Assembly (NCBI GenBank): GCA_945888565.1
Contig: CAMDAL010000028.1
Coordinates: 1 to 17,944, forward strand
Direction of reading: 5' to 3'
From: Devosia equisanguinis
Lineage (GTDB): Bacteria; Pseudomonadota; Alphaproteobacteria; Rhizobiales; Devosiaceae
Length of the DNA: 17,944 nucleotides
Part shown: positions 1 to 7,111 of the stretch, piece after piece
Layout of the letters: each line of letters starts with the position of its first letter
How positions within the stretch are numbered: the stretch's first letter is position 1
Position numbers and translations under genes: made by a program
Notes under the pieces: model-generated
What the model saw: only the letters and a program-made list of their open reading frames with translations
Databases searched by the model: none
What the model was told of the DNA's origin: nothing

Positions 1-152
1 CGCTGCCCTTCGTGTCGTATGGTGGCACCTCGATGCTGGCCGTCGCCTTCGGTATGGGGCTGATGCTCGCCTTCACGCGGAAGCGGCCGGAGGAGCGGCT
101 GGTGACGGGGCTTCCCGCCTACCATGCCCCGGTGCTAAGCCCCGCCGAATGA
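1..152 (+). CDS. ftsW: FtsW, lipid II polymerase of the divisome, 3' end only
   Basis: This is the last 49 codons of ftsW; the first whole codon is at base 3 and the TGA is at 150-152. FtsW is a SEDS-family membrane glycosyltransferase that polymerises lipid II into septal peptidoglycan with its partner class B penicillin-binding protein. The visible part begins with LPFVSYGGTSML, the SEDS signature (usually PF[IV]SYGGSS) near the last membrane segments. A hydrophobic stretch follows (LAVAFGMGLMLAF), then a short basic cytoplasmic tail. The stop overlaps the murG start (ATGA at 149-152), so the two are translationally coupled, as usual in the dcw cluster. RodA shares the signature, but the position directly before murG favours FtsW. 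The rest of the gene lies upstream of the window. Confidence 0.93.
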   Translation, partial: LPFVSYGGTSMLAVAFGMGLMLAFTRKRPEERLVTGLPAYHAPVLSPAE

Positions 153-1249
153 GCACATTCGTCCTTATGGCAGGCGGCACGGGAGGACATCTCTTCCCGG
201 CCATGGCCCTGGCGCAGGAACTGCGCCGGCGTGGCCACGACATCCAGCTGATGACTGACCATCGTGTCGCCTCCTATGGCGACAAGTTCCCGGCCAGCCA
301 GACCCATATCGTTCCTTCGGCGACGCCGTCGGTCCGCAACCCGGTGAAGTTCGTGGTGGCTGGCTGCAAGATCGCCTGGGGGACGGCTATCGCTTTCGGC
401 AAGCTGTTGGCGGTTCGTCCCGATGCGGTGATCGGCTTCGGCGGCTACCCGGTGTTTCCCCCGTTCCTTGCCGCGCGGCTGCTGGGCATTCCGGGCCTGC
501 TGCACGAGCAGAACGCGGTGATGGGGCGCGCCAACCGGGCGCTGGCACGCTTTGCCAACTCTATCGCGCTGAGTTTCGCCAGGACCCTCAAGGTGGAGGC
601 GTTCGCGGCCAAGACCACGCTGACCGGGAACCCGGTGCGTGACCGGGTCACCATGGTTGCGGGTACGCCCTATCCCGATCTGCCCGCCGATGGCCCGATC
701 CGCGTCGTGGTGACGGGCGGCAGCCAGGGGGCGCGCATCTTTTCGGACGTCATGCCGGCGGCCGTCGCGACGCTGCCCGACAACCTTCGGCAGCGGCTGC
801 GCCTCGTGCAGCAATGCCGCGCCGAGGACCTCGATCGGGTGACGGAAGCCTATCGCGGCGCGAAGGTGAACGTCGAACTGCAGCAGTTCTTCACCGACCT
901 GCCCGAGCGGATCGCGGCCGCGCACCTGGTGATCGCGCGCTCCGGAGCCTCGACCATCGCCGAACTGGCGGTGCTGGGACGCCCGGCTATCCTCGTACCG
1001 CTGCCCGGGGCGCTCGATGCTGACCAGAAGAACAACGCTTTGGTCATGGAGACGGCCGGAGCCGGCTGGATCATGGAGCAGGCCACGCTTACGCCCCAAT
1101 CGCTGGGCACCCGTCTGGCCTCACTTTTGAGTGACCCGGCAGTGTTGCCGCGCGCGGCCGCTGCCGCCAGGTCGCTTGGACAGCCGGACGCTGTTGTCAA
1201 ACTCGCGGACGTCGCTGAACGTCTCGCCCAGAAGGGAAAAGCCTCATGA
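149..1249 (+). CDS. murG: MurG, UDP-GlcNAc:lipid I N-acetylglucosaminyltransferase
   Basis: MurG transfers GlcNAc from UDP-GlcNAc to lipid I on the inner face of the cytoplasmic membrane, making lipid II, the substrate of FtsW. The protein has 366 residues, a normal length. The glycine-rich N-terminal loop GGTGGHLFPA (about residues 9-18) is the first GT28 signature. The central TGGSQGAR (about 189-196) is the start of the C-terminal UDP-GlcNAc-binding domain. ARSGAST and the downstream PLPGALDADQKNNA are the conserved nucleotide-sugar binding stretch. The ATG at 149 overlaps the ftsW stop, and the TGA at 1247-1249 overlaps the murC ATG, so the gene sits inside a tightly coupled operon. No internal anomaly was seen. 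Confidence 0.98.
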   Translation: MSTFVLMAGGTGGHLFPAMALAQELRRRGHDIQLMTDHRVASYGDKFPASQTHIVPSATPSVRNPVKFVVAGCKIAWGTAIAFGKLLAVRPDAVIGFGGYPVFPPFLAARLLGIPGLLHEQNAVMGRANRALARFANSIALSFARTLKVEAFAAKTTLTGNPVRDRVTMVAGTPYPDLPADGPIRVVVTGGSQGARIFSDVMPAAVATLPDNLRQRLRLVQQCRAEDLDRVTEAYRGAKVNVELQQFFTDLPERIAAAHLVIARSGASTIAELAVLGRPAILVPLPGALDADQKNNALVMETAGAGWIMEQATLTPQSLGTRLASLLSDPAVLPRAAAAARSLGQPDAVVKLADVAERLAQKGKAS

Positions 1250-2670
1250 AGATGCCGCGCGATATCGGTCCGGTGCACTTCGTCGGTATCGGCGGCATCG
1301 GCATGAGCGGCATTGCCGAGATCCTGCACAACCAGGGGTACAAGGTCCGCGGGTCTGACAGCTCCGAGAACCCGAACGTGCAGCGCCTGCGGGCGATGGG
1401 CATTGAGGTGGCGATCGGCCAGGCGGCGGACAACCTCAAGGACGCGGCCGTCGTCGTCATCTCGTCGGCGATCAAGAAGGGCAATCCGGAGCTGGCCGCG
1501 GCGCGCGCGCGTGGCCTGCCGGTGGTGCGCCGGGCCGAGATGCTGGCCGAGATCATGCGGTTCAAGAACGCCATCGCCATCGGCGGCACGCATGGCAAGA
1601 CCACGACCACGACCCTCGTCGCCGCGCTGCTCGATGCCGGTAACCTCGACCCCACCGTCATCAATGGCGGCATCATCAATGCCTACGGCACCAATGCCCG
1701 CCTCGGTGGCGGCGAGTGGATGGTGGTCGAGGCAGACGAGTCGGACGGCACCTTCGTCAAGCTGCCGGCCGACGTGGCTGTTGTCACCAATGTCGATCCG
1801 GAGCATCTCGACTACTATGGTGACTTCGAGAAAGTGAAGCAGGCCTTCATCAACTTCGTCGAGAACGTGCCGTTCTACGGCTTCGCCGTCATGTGCCTCG
1901 ACCACCCCGAGGTGCAGGCGCTTGTCGGGCAGATCCGCGACCGGCGGGTGATCACTTACGGTCGAAACCCGCAGGCCGACGTGCGGCTGGTCGACCTCGA
2001 GAACCGCGACGGCGTGCAGCATTTTTCCGTCGAGATCCGCGATCGCATCCGGATGACGCATCTCCGGATCGAGGGGCTCGAGCTGCCGATGCCGGGCGAG
2101 CACAATGCGCTGAACGCGACCGCGGCGATTGCCGTGGCCGACCAGCTCAAGGTGCCGGCCGAGGCGATCCGGAAGGGCTTGAAGACGTTCTCGGGTGTGA
2201 AGCGGCGCTTCACCAAGACCGGCTCGGTCGGTGGCATCACGGTCATCGACGATTATGGCCACCACCCGGTGGAGATTTCGGCGGTGCTGCGGGCAGCGCG
2301 GCAATCGACGAGGCGCGACGTCATCGCCGTGGTGCAGCCGCACCGGTACAGCCGGGTCAACGACCTGTTCAACGAATTCGCCGCCTGCTTCAACGATGCC
2401 GATACCGTCATCGTCGCGCCGATCTACGCTGCGGGCGAAGCGCCGATCGACGGTGTGACCCATGAGGAACTGGTGTCGCGCATCCGGGCCCGCGGCCACC
2501 GAGACGCGCGCGTCATCGATCGGGCCGAAGCGCTGGCGCCGCTCATCGCCGCGCGGGCGCAGGACGGGGACTACGTCGTCTGCCTCGGCGCCGGCAACAT
2601 CACCCAGTGGGCCGCGGCGCTGCCCGGCGAACTCGGCAAACTGATCGGCCAGGAGCCGGACGCACCATGA
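1246..2670 (+). CDS. murC: MurC, UDP-N-acetylmuramate:L-alanine ligase
   Basis: MurC adds L-alanine to UDP-MurNAc with ATP, the first amino-acid step of the cytoplasmic peptidoglycan precursor pathway. Its 474 residues match the family length. The N-terminal Rossmann-type motif HFVGIGGIGMSGIAEIL binds UDP-MurNAc. GTHGKTTTT (about residues 113-121) is the Mur-ligase P-loop, EADESDGTF is the conserved acidic metal-binding region, and DYGHHPVEI (about 336-344) is the MurC signature before the C-terminal ligase domain. The ATG at 1246 overlaps the murG stop; a second Met two codons later (1252) is the only close alternative. The stop at 2668-2670 overlaps the ddl start. In most alphaproteobacteria murB follows murC, but here ddl follows directly. 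Confidence 0.98.
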   Translation: MKMPRDIGPVHFVGIGGIGMSGIAEILHNQGYKVRGSDSSENPNVQRLRAMGIEVAIGQAADNLKDAAVVVISSAIKKGNPELAAARARGLPVVRRAEMLAEIMRFKNAIAIGGTHGKTTTTTLVAALLDAGNLDPTVINGGIINAYGTNARLGGGEWMVVEADESDGTFVKLPADVAVVTNVDPEHLDYYGDFEKVKQAFINFVENVPFYGFAVMCLDHPEVQALVGQIRDRRVITYGRNPQADVRLVDLENRDGVQHFSVEIRDRIRMTHLRIEGLELPMPGEHNALNATAAIAVADQLKVPAEAIRKGLKTFSGVKRRFTKTGSVGGITVIDDYGHHPVEISAVLRAARQSTRRDVIAVVQPHRYSRVNDLFNEFAACFNDADTVIVAPIYAAGEAPIDGVTHEELVSRIRARGHRDARVIDRAEALAPLIAARAQDGDYVVCLGAGNITQWAAALPGELGKLIGQEPDAP

Positions 2671-3587
2671 GCAAGCACGTCGCCGTCCTGATGGGCGGGG
2701 TTTCCAACGAGCGTCCGGTATCGCTGTCCTCGGGCCGCCAGTGTTCGGACGCCCTGCAGCGCGCCGGCTACCGGGTCACCGACATCGATGTCGGCTTCGA
2801 CATTGCCGAGCGCCTGCGTGACCTGCGGCCGGACGTGGCGTTCAACGCGCTGCATGGCCCCTATGGCGAGGACGGCACCATCCAGGGCGTACTCGAGTTC
2901 CTCCGCATTCCCTACACGCACTCGGGCGTGCTGGCCTCTGCGCTGGCGATGAACAAGCATCAGGCCAAGATCATGTTCAAGGCGATGGGAATCCCCGTCA
3001 CCGACCACCTGATCGTCAACCGGGCGCAGGTGGCGCGGGCCCATGTGATGGAACCGCCCTACGTGATCAAGCCGGTCGCCGATGGCTCGAGCGTCGGGGT
3101 GTTCATCGTCAAGGCCGATATGAGCCACCCGCCGCAGGAGATTCTGCGCGAGGACTGGAACGCTGGCGAAGAAGTGATGGTGGAGCGGTATGTTCCGGGG
3201 CGCGACCTCACCTGCGCGGTGATGGGCGATGTGGCGCTAGGGGTTACCGAGATCGTGACCGATCTCAGCTTCTACAATTTCGAGGCCAAGTACGCCAAGG
3301 GCGGCTCGAACCACATTATTCCCGCACAAATTAAACCGGAAATTTACGACAAAGTGCAGAAAATAGCACTCAAGGCGCATGCTGCGCTTGGGTGCCGGGG
3401 CGTGACGCGGACTGACTTCCGCTTCAACGACCGGGCCGGGGTGGACGGGGAACTCGTCTGCCTCGAAATCAACACCCAGCCGGGCATGACCGAGACGTCG
3501 CTAGCTCCCGAGCAGGCCCGCCATGCGGGGCACAGCTTCGAAGAGCTGGTGTCCTGGTTGGTGGAGGATGCGAGTTGCAACAGGTAG
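2667..3587 (+). CDS. ddl: D-alanine--D-alanine ligase (DdlB type)
   Basis: Ddl joins two D-alanines with ATP to make the dipeptide that MurF adds to the precursor. The start at 2667 gives 306 residues, the normal DdlB length, and overlaps the murC stop (ATGA). A longer frame from 2607 lies inside murC and lacks family similarity. Visible motifs are MGGVSNERPVSLSSG at the N terminus (with the conserved Glu15), HGPYGEDGTIQGVLE, the ATP-grasp segment PPYVIKPVADGSSVGV, and EINTQPGMTETSL near the C terminus with the metal- and product-binding Glu/Asn. Bases of about 3315-3378 are strikingly AT-rich and use codons rare elsewhere in the window (ATA, AAA, ATT), yet the reading frame and motifs are intact. 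The last 13 bases overlap ftsQ. Confidence 0.97.
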   Translation: MSKHVAVLMGGVSNERPVSLSSGRQCSDALQRAGYRVTDIDVGFDIAERLRDLRPDVAFNALHGPYGEDGTIQGVLEFLRIPYTHSGVLASALAMNKHQAKIMFKAMGIPVTDHLIVNRAQVARAHVMEPPYVIKPVADGSSVGVFIVKADMSHPPQEILREDWNAGEEVMVERYVPGRDLTCAVMGDVALGVTEIVTDLSFYNFEAKYAKGGSNHIIPAQIKPEIYDKVQKIALKAHAALGCRGVTRTDFRFNDRAGVDGELVCLEINTQPGMTETSLAPEQARHAGHSFEELVSWLVEDASCNR

Positions 3588-4489
3588 GGGCCAAAGGTTT
3601 CGCCGATGCCCGACCGGTCGATCCACGCCAGTTTCCCGCCATCGTTTCGCCCGCCGCGCGCAATGCTATGGTTCGGGCGAACCATGTGTGGGTGCTGCAC
3701 AAGCAGCGGATCGTGCAGGTTGTCGGCGCCATCCTCGCGCTGCTGGCGTTCGGCGGCCTGATCGCGGCCAAGGACATGATCTGGGAAGGCGGCGTCACCG
3801 CCTTCAAGTTCGTACAGGGCGAGTTTGCGGCCGCCGGCTTCGGCATCACCTCGATCGAGATTTCCGGCCAGGTGCTGGCGTCGGACGCCGATATCATCAC
3901 GCTGCTGACGGTCGGGACCGGCAACTCAACGCTGACTTTTGATGCGCAGAAGGCGCAGGCGCGGCTGCAGTGGCTGCGCGCCGTCAAGTCCGCCACGGTG
4001 CGCAAGGTCTATCCGAACCGCGTCATCGTCTCGATCGTCGAGAAGGCGCCGGTGCTGCGCTGGCGTATCGGCAGCACGACCTGGCTGATCGACGAGCGCG
4101 GCGACAAGATCGGCACCGACATCGCATCGTACACCGAACTGCCGCTGGTGATCGGGCAGGGCGCTGCCGACGACGCCGTGCCGATGGTGCGCATGCTGGC
4201 GCGCTATGGCCGGATCGGCGACGGGCTCGCGGCGCTGTCGCGCATCGGCGACCGGCGCTGGGACCTGATCTACCGCAACGGCCTCCGCGTGCAACTGCCC
4301 GAAGCAGGCGTGGCGCAGGCGCTTGACCGGCTCGAGATCTACCAGGCGCAGTATCAGTTGCTTGACCGGGACGTAACCGAGATCGACCTGCGGGTTCCGG
4401 GCGTCGTGACGCTGAAGCCTGGCGAACTGGCGCGCGAGCAGATTGCTGCAAGCTCGGGCAAGCCGAAAAAGGCCACTGGAACACCCTGA
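3575..4489 (+). CDS. ftsQ: FtsQ, divisome membrane protein
   Basis: FtsQ is a bitopic inner-membrane protein that with FtsB and FtsL links early and late divisome proteins. The call rests on position (between ddl and ftsA), length (304 residues) and architecture. There is a cytoplasmic N terminus, one membrane segment at about residues 45-66 (VVGAILALLAFGGLI), then a periplasmic POTRA domain at about 80-150 (GITSIEISGQVLAS to YPNRVIVSIVEKAPVLRW) and the FtsQ C-terminal domain. The chosen start is TTG at 3575, inside the end of ddl, because GGAGG lies at 3563-3567 with 7-base spacing. An in-frame ATG at 3668 (MVRANHVWV) would give a shorter cytoplasmic tail and cannot be excluded. The stop is 2 bases before ftsA. 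Confidence 0.93.
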   Translation: MQQVGAKGFADARPVDPRQFPAIVSPAARNAMVRANHVWVLHKQRIVQVVGAILALLAFGGLIAAKDMIWEGGVTAFKFVQGEFAAAGFGITSIEISGQVLASDADIITLLTVGTGNSTLTFDAQKAQARLQWLRAVKSATVRKVYPNRVIVSIVEKAPVLRWRIGSTTWLIDERGDKIGTDIASYTELPLVIGQGAADDAVPMVRMLARYGRIGDGLAALSRIGDRRWDLIYRNGLRVQLPEAGVAQALDRLEIYQAQYQLLDRDVTEIDLRVPGVVTLKPGELAREQIAASSGKPKKATGTP

Positions 4490-4491
4490 CC

Positions 4492-5808
4492 ATGATGATG
4501 ACCGACGCCATGACCGCCCGGCTCAAGCCGCTGCCGCCGGGCAAGACCTCGCTGGTGAGCGTGCTCGATATCGGCTCGACCAAGATCTGCTGCATCATCG
4601 CGCGCCTCGTGCCGCGGCCGGAAGGCAAGACGCTGCGCGGGCGCACGCACAATATCGAAGTGATCGGCTTCGGCTATGGTCCTTCGGCCGGCATAAAGTC
4701 GGGTGTGGTCACCGACCTCGACAAGGCCGAGCAGGCCGTGCGCACCGTTGTCGGCATGGCCGAGCGGGCGGCCAGCGTCACCGTGCAGTCGGTGATCGTC
4801 AACGTCACTGCGGGCCGGCTGGGCTCGGAGACGTTCTCGGCCACCGTCAATCTTGGCGGGCAGGAAGTCGAGCGGGCCGACGTGCAGCGGGTGCTGCGCG
4901 CCGTGAACGAACGCTCGGTGCGTCCCGAGCGCTCGATCATCCACGCCATGCCGATCGGCTACGCACTCGATGGCCAGAAGGGTGTGAAGGATCCGCGCGG
5001 TATGGTCGGCGAGCGGCTGTCGGTGGATGTCGCCTGCGTCTCGGCCGAAACGCTCGCGATGCGGAACGTCGAACTGGTGCTGCACCGCTGCCACCTGCAG
5101 ATCGAGGCGCTGACCGCCACCCCCTATGCCTCAGGCCTCTCGACGCTTGTCGACGATGAGAGCTCGCTGGGCGTCGCCTGCATCGACTTTGGCGGCGCGA
5201 CCACCACGGTGTCGGTGTTCGCCGAGGGACACCTCGTTTACGCGGATGCCATTGCCATTGGCGCGCACCACCTCACCCTCGACATCGCGCGCCACCTGTC
5301 GGTCGGCATCGCCGATGCTGAACGGCTGAAGACGATGTACGGCTCGGTGCTGCCCGGCCAGACCGACGATCGCGAGATGATCCCGATCACGCCGGTCGGG
5401 GCGACGCGCGACGAAGCGCCAGGTCAGATCCCGCGCTCGCACATCACCCGCATCATCCGCCCGCGCGTCGAGGAAGTGCTGACCGCCGTCAAGGATCGCA
5501 TGCAGGCGACCGGGATGATGGATATCTGCGGCCGCCGCTTCGTGATTACCGGTGGCGGCTCCGATCTCAATGGATTGCCCGAGGTGGCGCGCCGGATTCT
5601 CGCCCGCAACGTCCGCAACGGCCGCCCGCTCGGCATTTCCGGCTTGCCGGACATGGCCAAGGGCCCGGCTTTTGCAACGGTGGCCGGCATGCTGATCTAC
5701 CCGCAGGTGTGCGGCCAGGAATATTCCGAGCCCCGCCGCATGGCCAAGCTCACCGGCACCGACGGCTACTTCGCCCGCGTCGGCACCTGGCTCAAGACGA
5801 GTTTTTAG
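4492..5808 (+). CDS. ftsA: FtsA, actin-like membrane anchor of the Z ring
   Basis: FtsA is an actin-fold ATPase that polymerises on the inner membrane, binds the FtsZ C-terminal peptide and recruits later division proteins. The 438-residue product has the phosphate-1 motif LDIGSTKICC (about 25-34), the FtsA-specific 1C domain at about 95-180, the phosphate-2 motif CIDFGGATTTVSVF (230-243) and the adenosine motif VITGGGSDLNG (351-361). It ends in a short amphipathic membrane-targeting helix, GYFARVGTWLKTSF (425-438). Three consecutive ATGs at 4492, 4495 and 4498, plus one at 4510, make the exact start uncertain by a few residues; no strong Shine-Dalgarno is visible. The usual downstream neighbour ftsZ is displaced by about 1.3 kb by an inserted acyltransferase gene. 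Confidence 0.97.
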   Translation: MMMTDAMTARLKPLPPGKTSLVSVLDIGSTKICCIIARLVPRPEGKTLRGRTHNIEVIGFGYGPSAGIKSGVVTDLDKAEQAVRTVVGMAERAASVTVQSVIVNVTAGRLGSETFSATVNLGGQEVERADVQRVLRAVNERSVRPERSIIHAMPIGYALDGQKGVKDPRGMVGERLSVDVACVSAETLAMRNVELVLHRCHLQIEALTATPYASGLSTLVDDESSLGVACIDFGGATTTVSVFAEGHLVYADAIAIGAHHLTLDIARHLSVGIADAERLKTMYGSVLPGQTDDREMIPITPVGATRDEAPGQIPRSHITRIIRPRVEEVLTAVKDRMQATGMMDICGRRFVITGGGSDLNGLPEVARRILARNVRNGRPLGISGLPDMAKGPAFATVAGMLIYPQVCGQEYSEPRRMAKLTGTDGYFARVGTWLKTSF

Positions 5809-5843
5809 CCTTAGTAGCTACCCGGTCTTAAAGTCGGTCCTGC

Positions 5844-6989
5844 ATGCTCGCCAGCATGAGCCGCACCGCGCCTGACCGTCTCGTGCATATCGACGCCATG
5901 CGCGCCATCGCGGCGCTGCTGGTGCTCTGGATGCACGTCACCGAAGACCTCCCGGTAGCCAGCCGCGGCTGGTTCGGGGAGCTGGCGATCGACCTCAACG
6001 TCGGTGGCATCGGCGTGATGCTGTTCTTCATGATCTCCGGTTTCGTTATCCCGGCGAGCCTCCGGGCGGGCCAGCCGCGCGACCGGGAACTGCGGCGCTT
6101 CGTCATTGGCCGCTTCCTCCGCCTTTATCCGGCGTTCTGGGTGTCGATCGTCCTTGCGCTGCTCCTCTCATGGTGGCTGTGGGGCAGGGAGGTAGACGGG
6201 CTCGCCATCCTCGCTAACATCACCATGGTGCCCCAGCCCTTCGGCCAGCCGCTGCTGCAGGAACTCTACTGGACGCTGCTGACCGAGCTCGTGTTCTACG
6301 GGCTCTGCGCCGGGCTGTTCGCAGCGGGTTTGCTGGACCGGGCAGGGGCGCTGGCAGGCGCGAGCCTGGCGCTCGCGGTGCTGTTCATCGCCGGCTACGT
6401 CAACGGCGTCAGGACGACAGCCAACCCGCTGCTGTTCCTCTACTACCGGGAGATGCCGATGCACATGTCGCTAATGTTCGCCAGTGCCTTGCTCCGCAAG
6501 TGGCATGACTGCGAACTGGGGCCGGGGACGGCGCGTTCGGTCCTGCTATTCCAGTTCGGACTTTGGGCGATCGTCCTCGTCTGGATGAGCTTTACGACAG
6601 GCTCGGATGGCGAGCTTGGCTGGCGCTATCTCGACATCGAGAGCACCCGTGCGATCGGTGTCGTGCTCTTCGTTGTCCTCTGCTTCTGGCTGAAGCCGAC
6701 CTGGGCGCCACTCGTCTGGCTGGGGCGGTTGAGCTACTCGTTCTACCTGCTGCACCGACCGCTCATGGCGGCGCTGCTCTGGCTGGCGGCAATGGTGCCG
6801 GCGATGGCCTGGCTGCATGCCAACCTCTTCGTGAGCCTCGCTGCGGTGCTACTGCTTTCGGCCGCTGCGGCAGCCCTCGCGTACCGGGTCATCGAGGTCC
6901 CGTGCATCAATCTGGGACGCCGCCTGAGTCGGCCGGCGGCGGAAGAAGCTCGGCCTCGGACCGCCGCCGCCATGCTTAACCAGTCGTAA
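5844..6989 (+). CDS. Membrane O-acyltransferase, OafA/YrhL (acyltransferase 3) family, inserted between ftsA and ftsZ
   Basis: This is a 381-residue integral membrane protein with about ten hydrophobic segments. Acyltransferase-3 hallmarks are present. The N terminus reads HIDAMRAIAALLVLWMHV, with the conserved D-x-x-R-A and a His at the end of the first membrane helix. RFLRLYPAFWVSI (about 91-103) matches the family's basic R-x-x-R-x-x-P motif, and GRLSYSFYLLHRPL (about 295-308) is the classic late SYxxYLxH motif. The family moves acetyl or other acyl groups onto extracytoplasmic sugars such as LPS O-antigen, exopolysaccharide or peptidoglycan; the substrate here cannot be read from sequence. 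The start at 5844 has no clear ribosome site, and ATG 5856 is an alternative. Base composition matches its neighbours, so recent foreign origin is not evident. It is not a usual member of the dcw cluster. Confidence 0.9.
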   Translation: MLASMSRTAPDRLVHIDAMRAIAALLVLWMHVTEDLPVASRGWFGELAIDLNVGGIGVMLFFMISGFVIPASLRAGQPRDRELRRFVIGRFLRLYPAFWVSIVLALLLSWWLWGREVDGLAILANITMVPQPFGQPLLQELYWTLLTELVFYGLCAGLFAAGLLDRAGALAGASLALAVLFIAGYVNGVRTTANPLLFLYYREMPMHMSLMFASALLRKWHDCELGPGTARSVLLFQFGLWAIVLVWMSFTTGSDGELGWRYLDIESTRAIGVVLFVVLCFWLKPTWAPLVWLGRLSYSFYLLHRPLMAALLWLAAMVPAMAWLHANLFVSLAAVLLLSAAAAALAYRVIEVPCINLGRRLSRPAAEEARPRTAAAMLNQS

Positions 6990-7111
6990 CCAGCACCCCG
7001 CGTCCGCTTGCATTTTGCGATCACGTTAACCCGTTCGATGGCATTGTTAGGGTCTGATTAACGAATTGGCGACTAATACTTGTCCCCACACGCCACGCCA
7101 TGGGGCCCTCG
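6990..7111 (+). promoter_or_regulatory. ftsZ leader and probable promoter region
   Basis: This 122-base gap between the acyltransferase stop and the ftsZ start is clearly richer in A and T than its surroundings and is the longest non-coding stretch within the cluster. It contains the CtrA-like site at 7047-7062 and a -10-like CTAATAC at 7073-7079. Alphaproteobacterial ftsZ commonly has its own cell-cycle-regulated promoter here (known from Caulobacter). The exact promoter is an inference: no convincing -35/-10 pair with standard spacing was found. Confidence 0.55.
7047..7062 (+). promoter_or_regulatory. Putative CtrA binding site upstream of ftsZ
   Basis: The sequence TTAG-N7-TTAAC matches the CtrA consensus TTAA-N7-TTAAC at all but one base, with the correct 7-base spacer (GGTCTGA). 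It ends 49 bases before the ftsZ ATG. In Caulobacter, CtrA represses ftsZ, so the location is meaningful. A second, weaker candidate lies at 7015-7030 (TTGC-GATCACG-TTAAC), 32 bases upstream, with a perfect right half only. Binding itself is inference. Confidence 0.6.

Noticed and set aside
5809..5843. Terminator between ftsA and the acyltransferase
   Set aside because: ACCG...CGGT can form a short stem with wobbles, but no T-tract follows, so termination is not supported.
7100..7111. Upstream ATG for ftsZ (four extra residues)
   Set aside because: The conserved N terminus begins MTIN at 7112 in relatives, and the added residues have no family counterpart.
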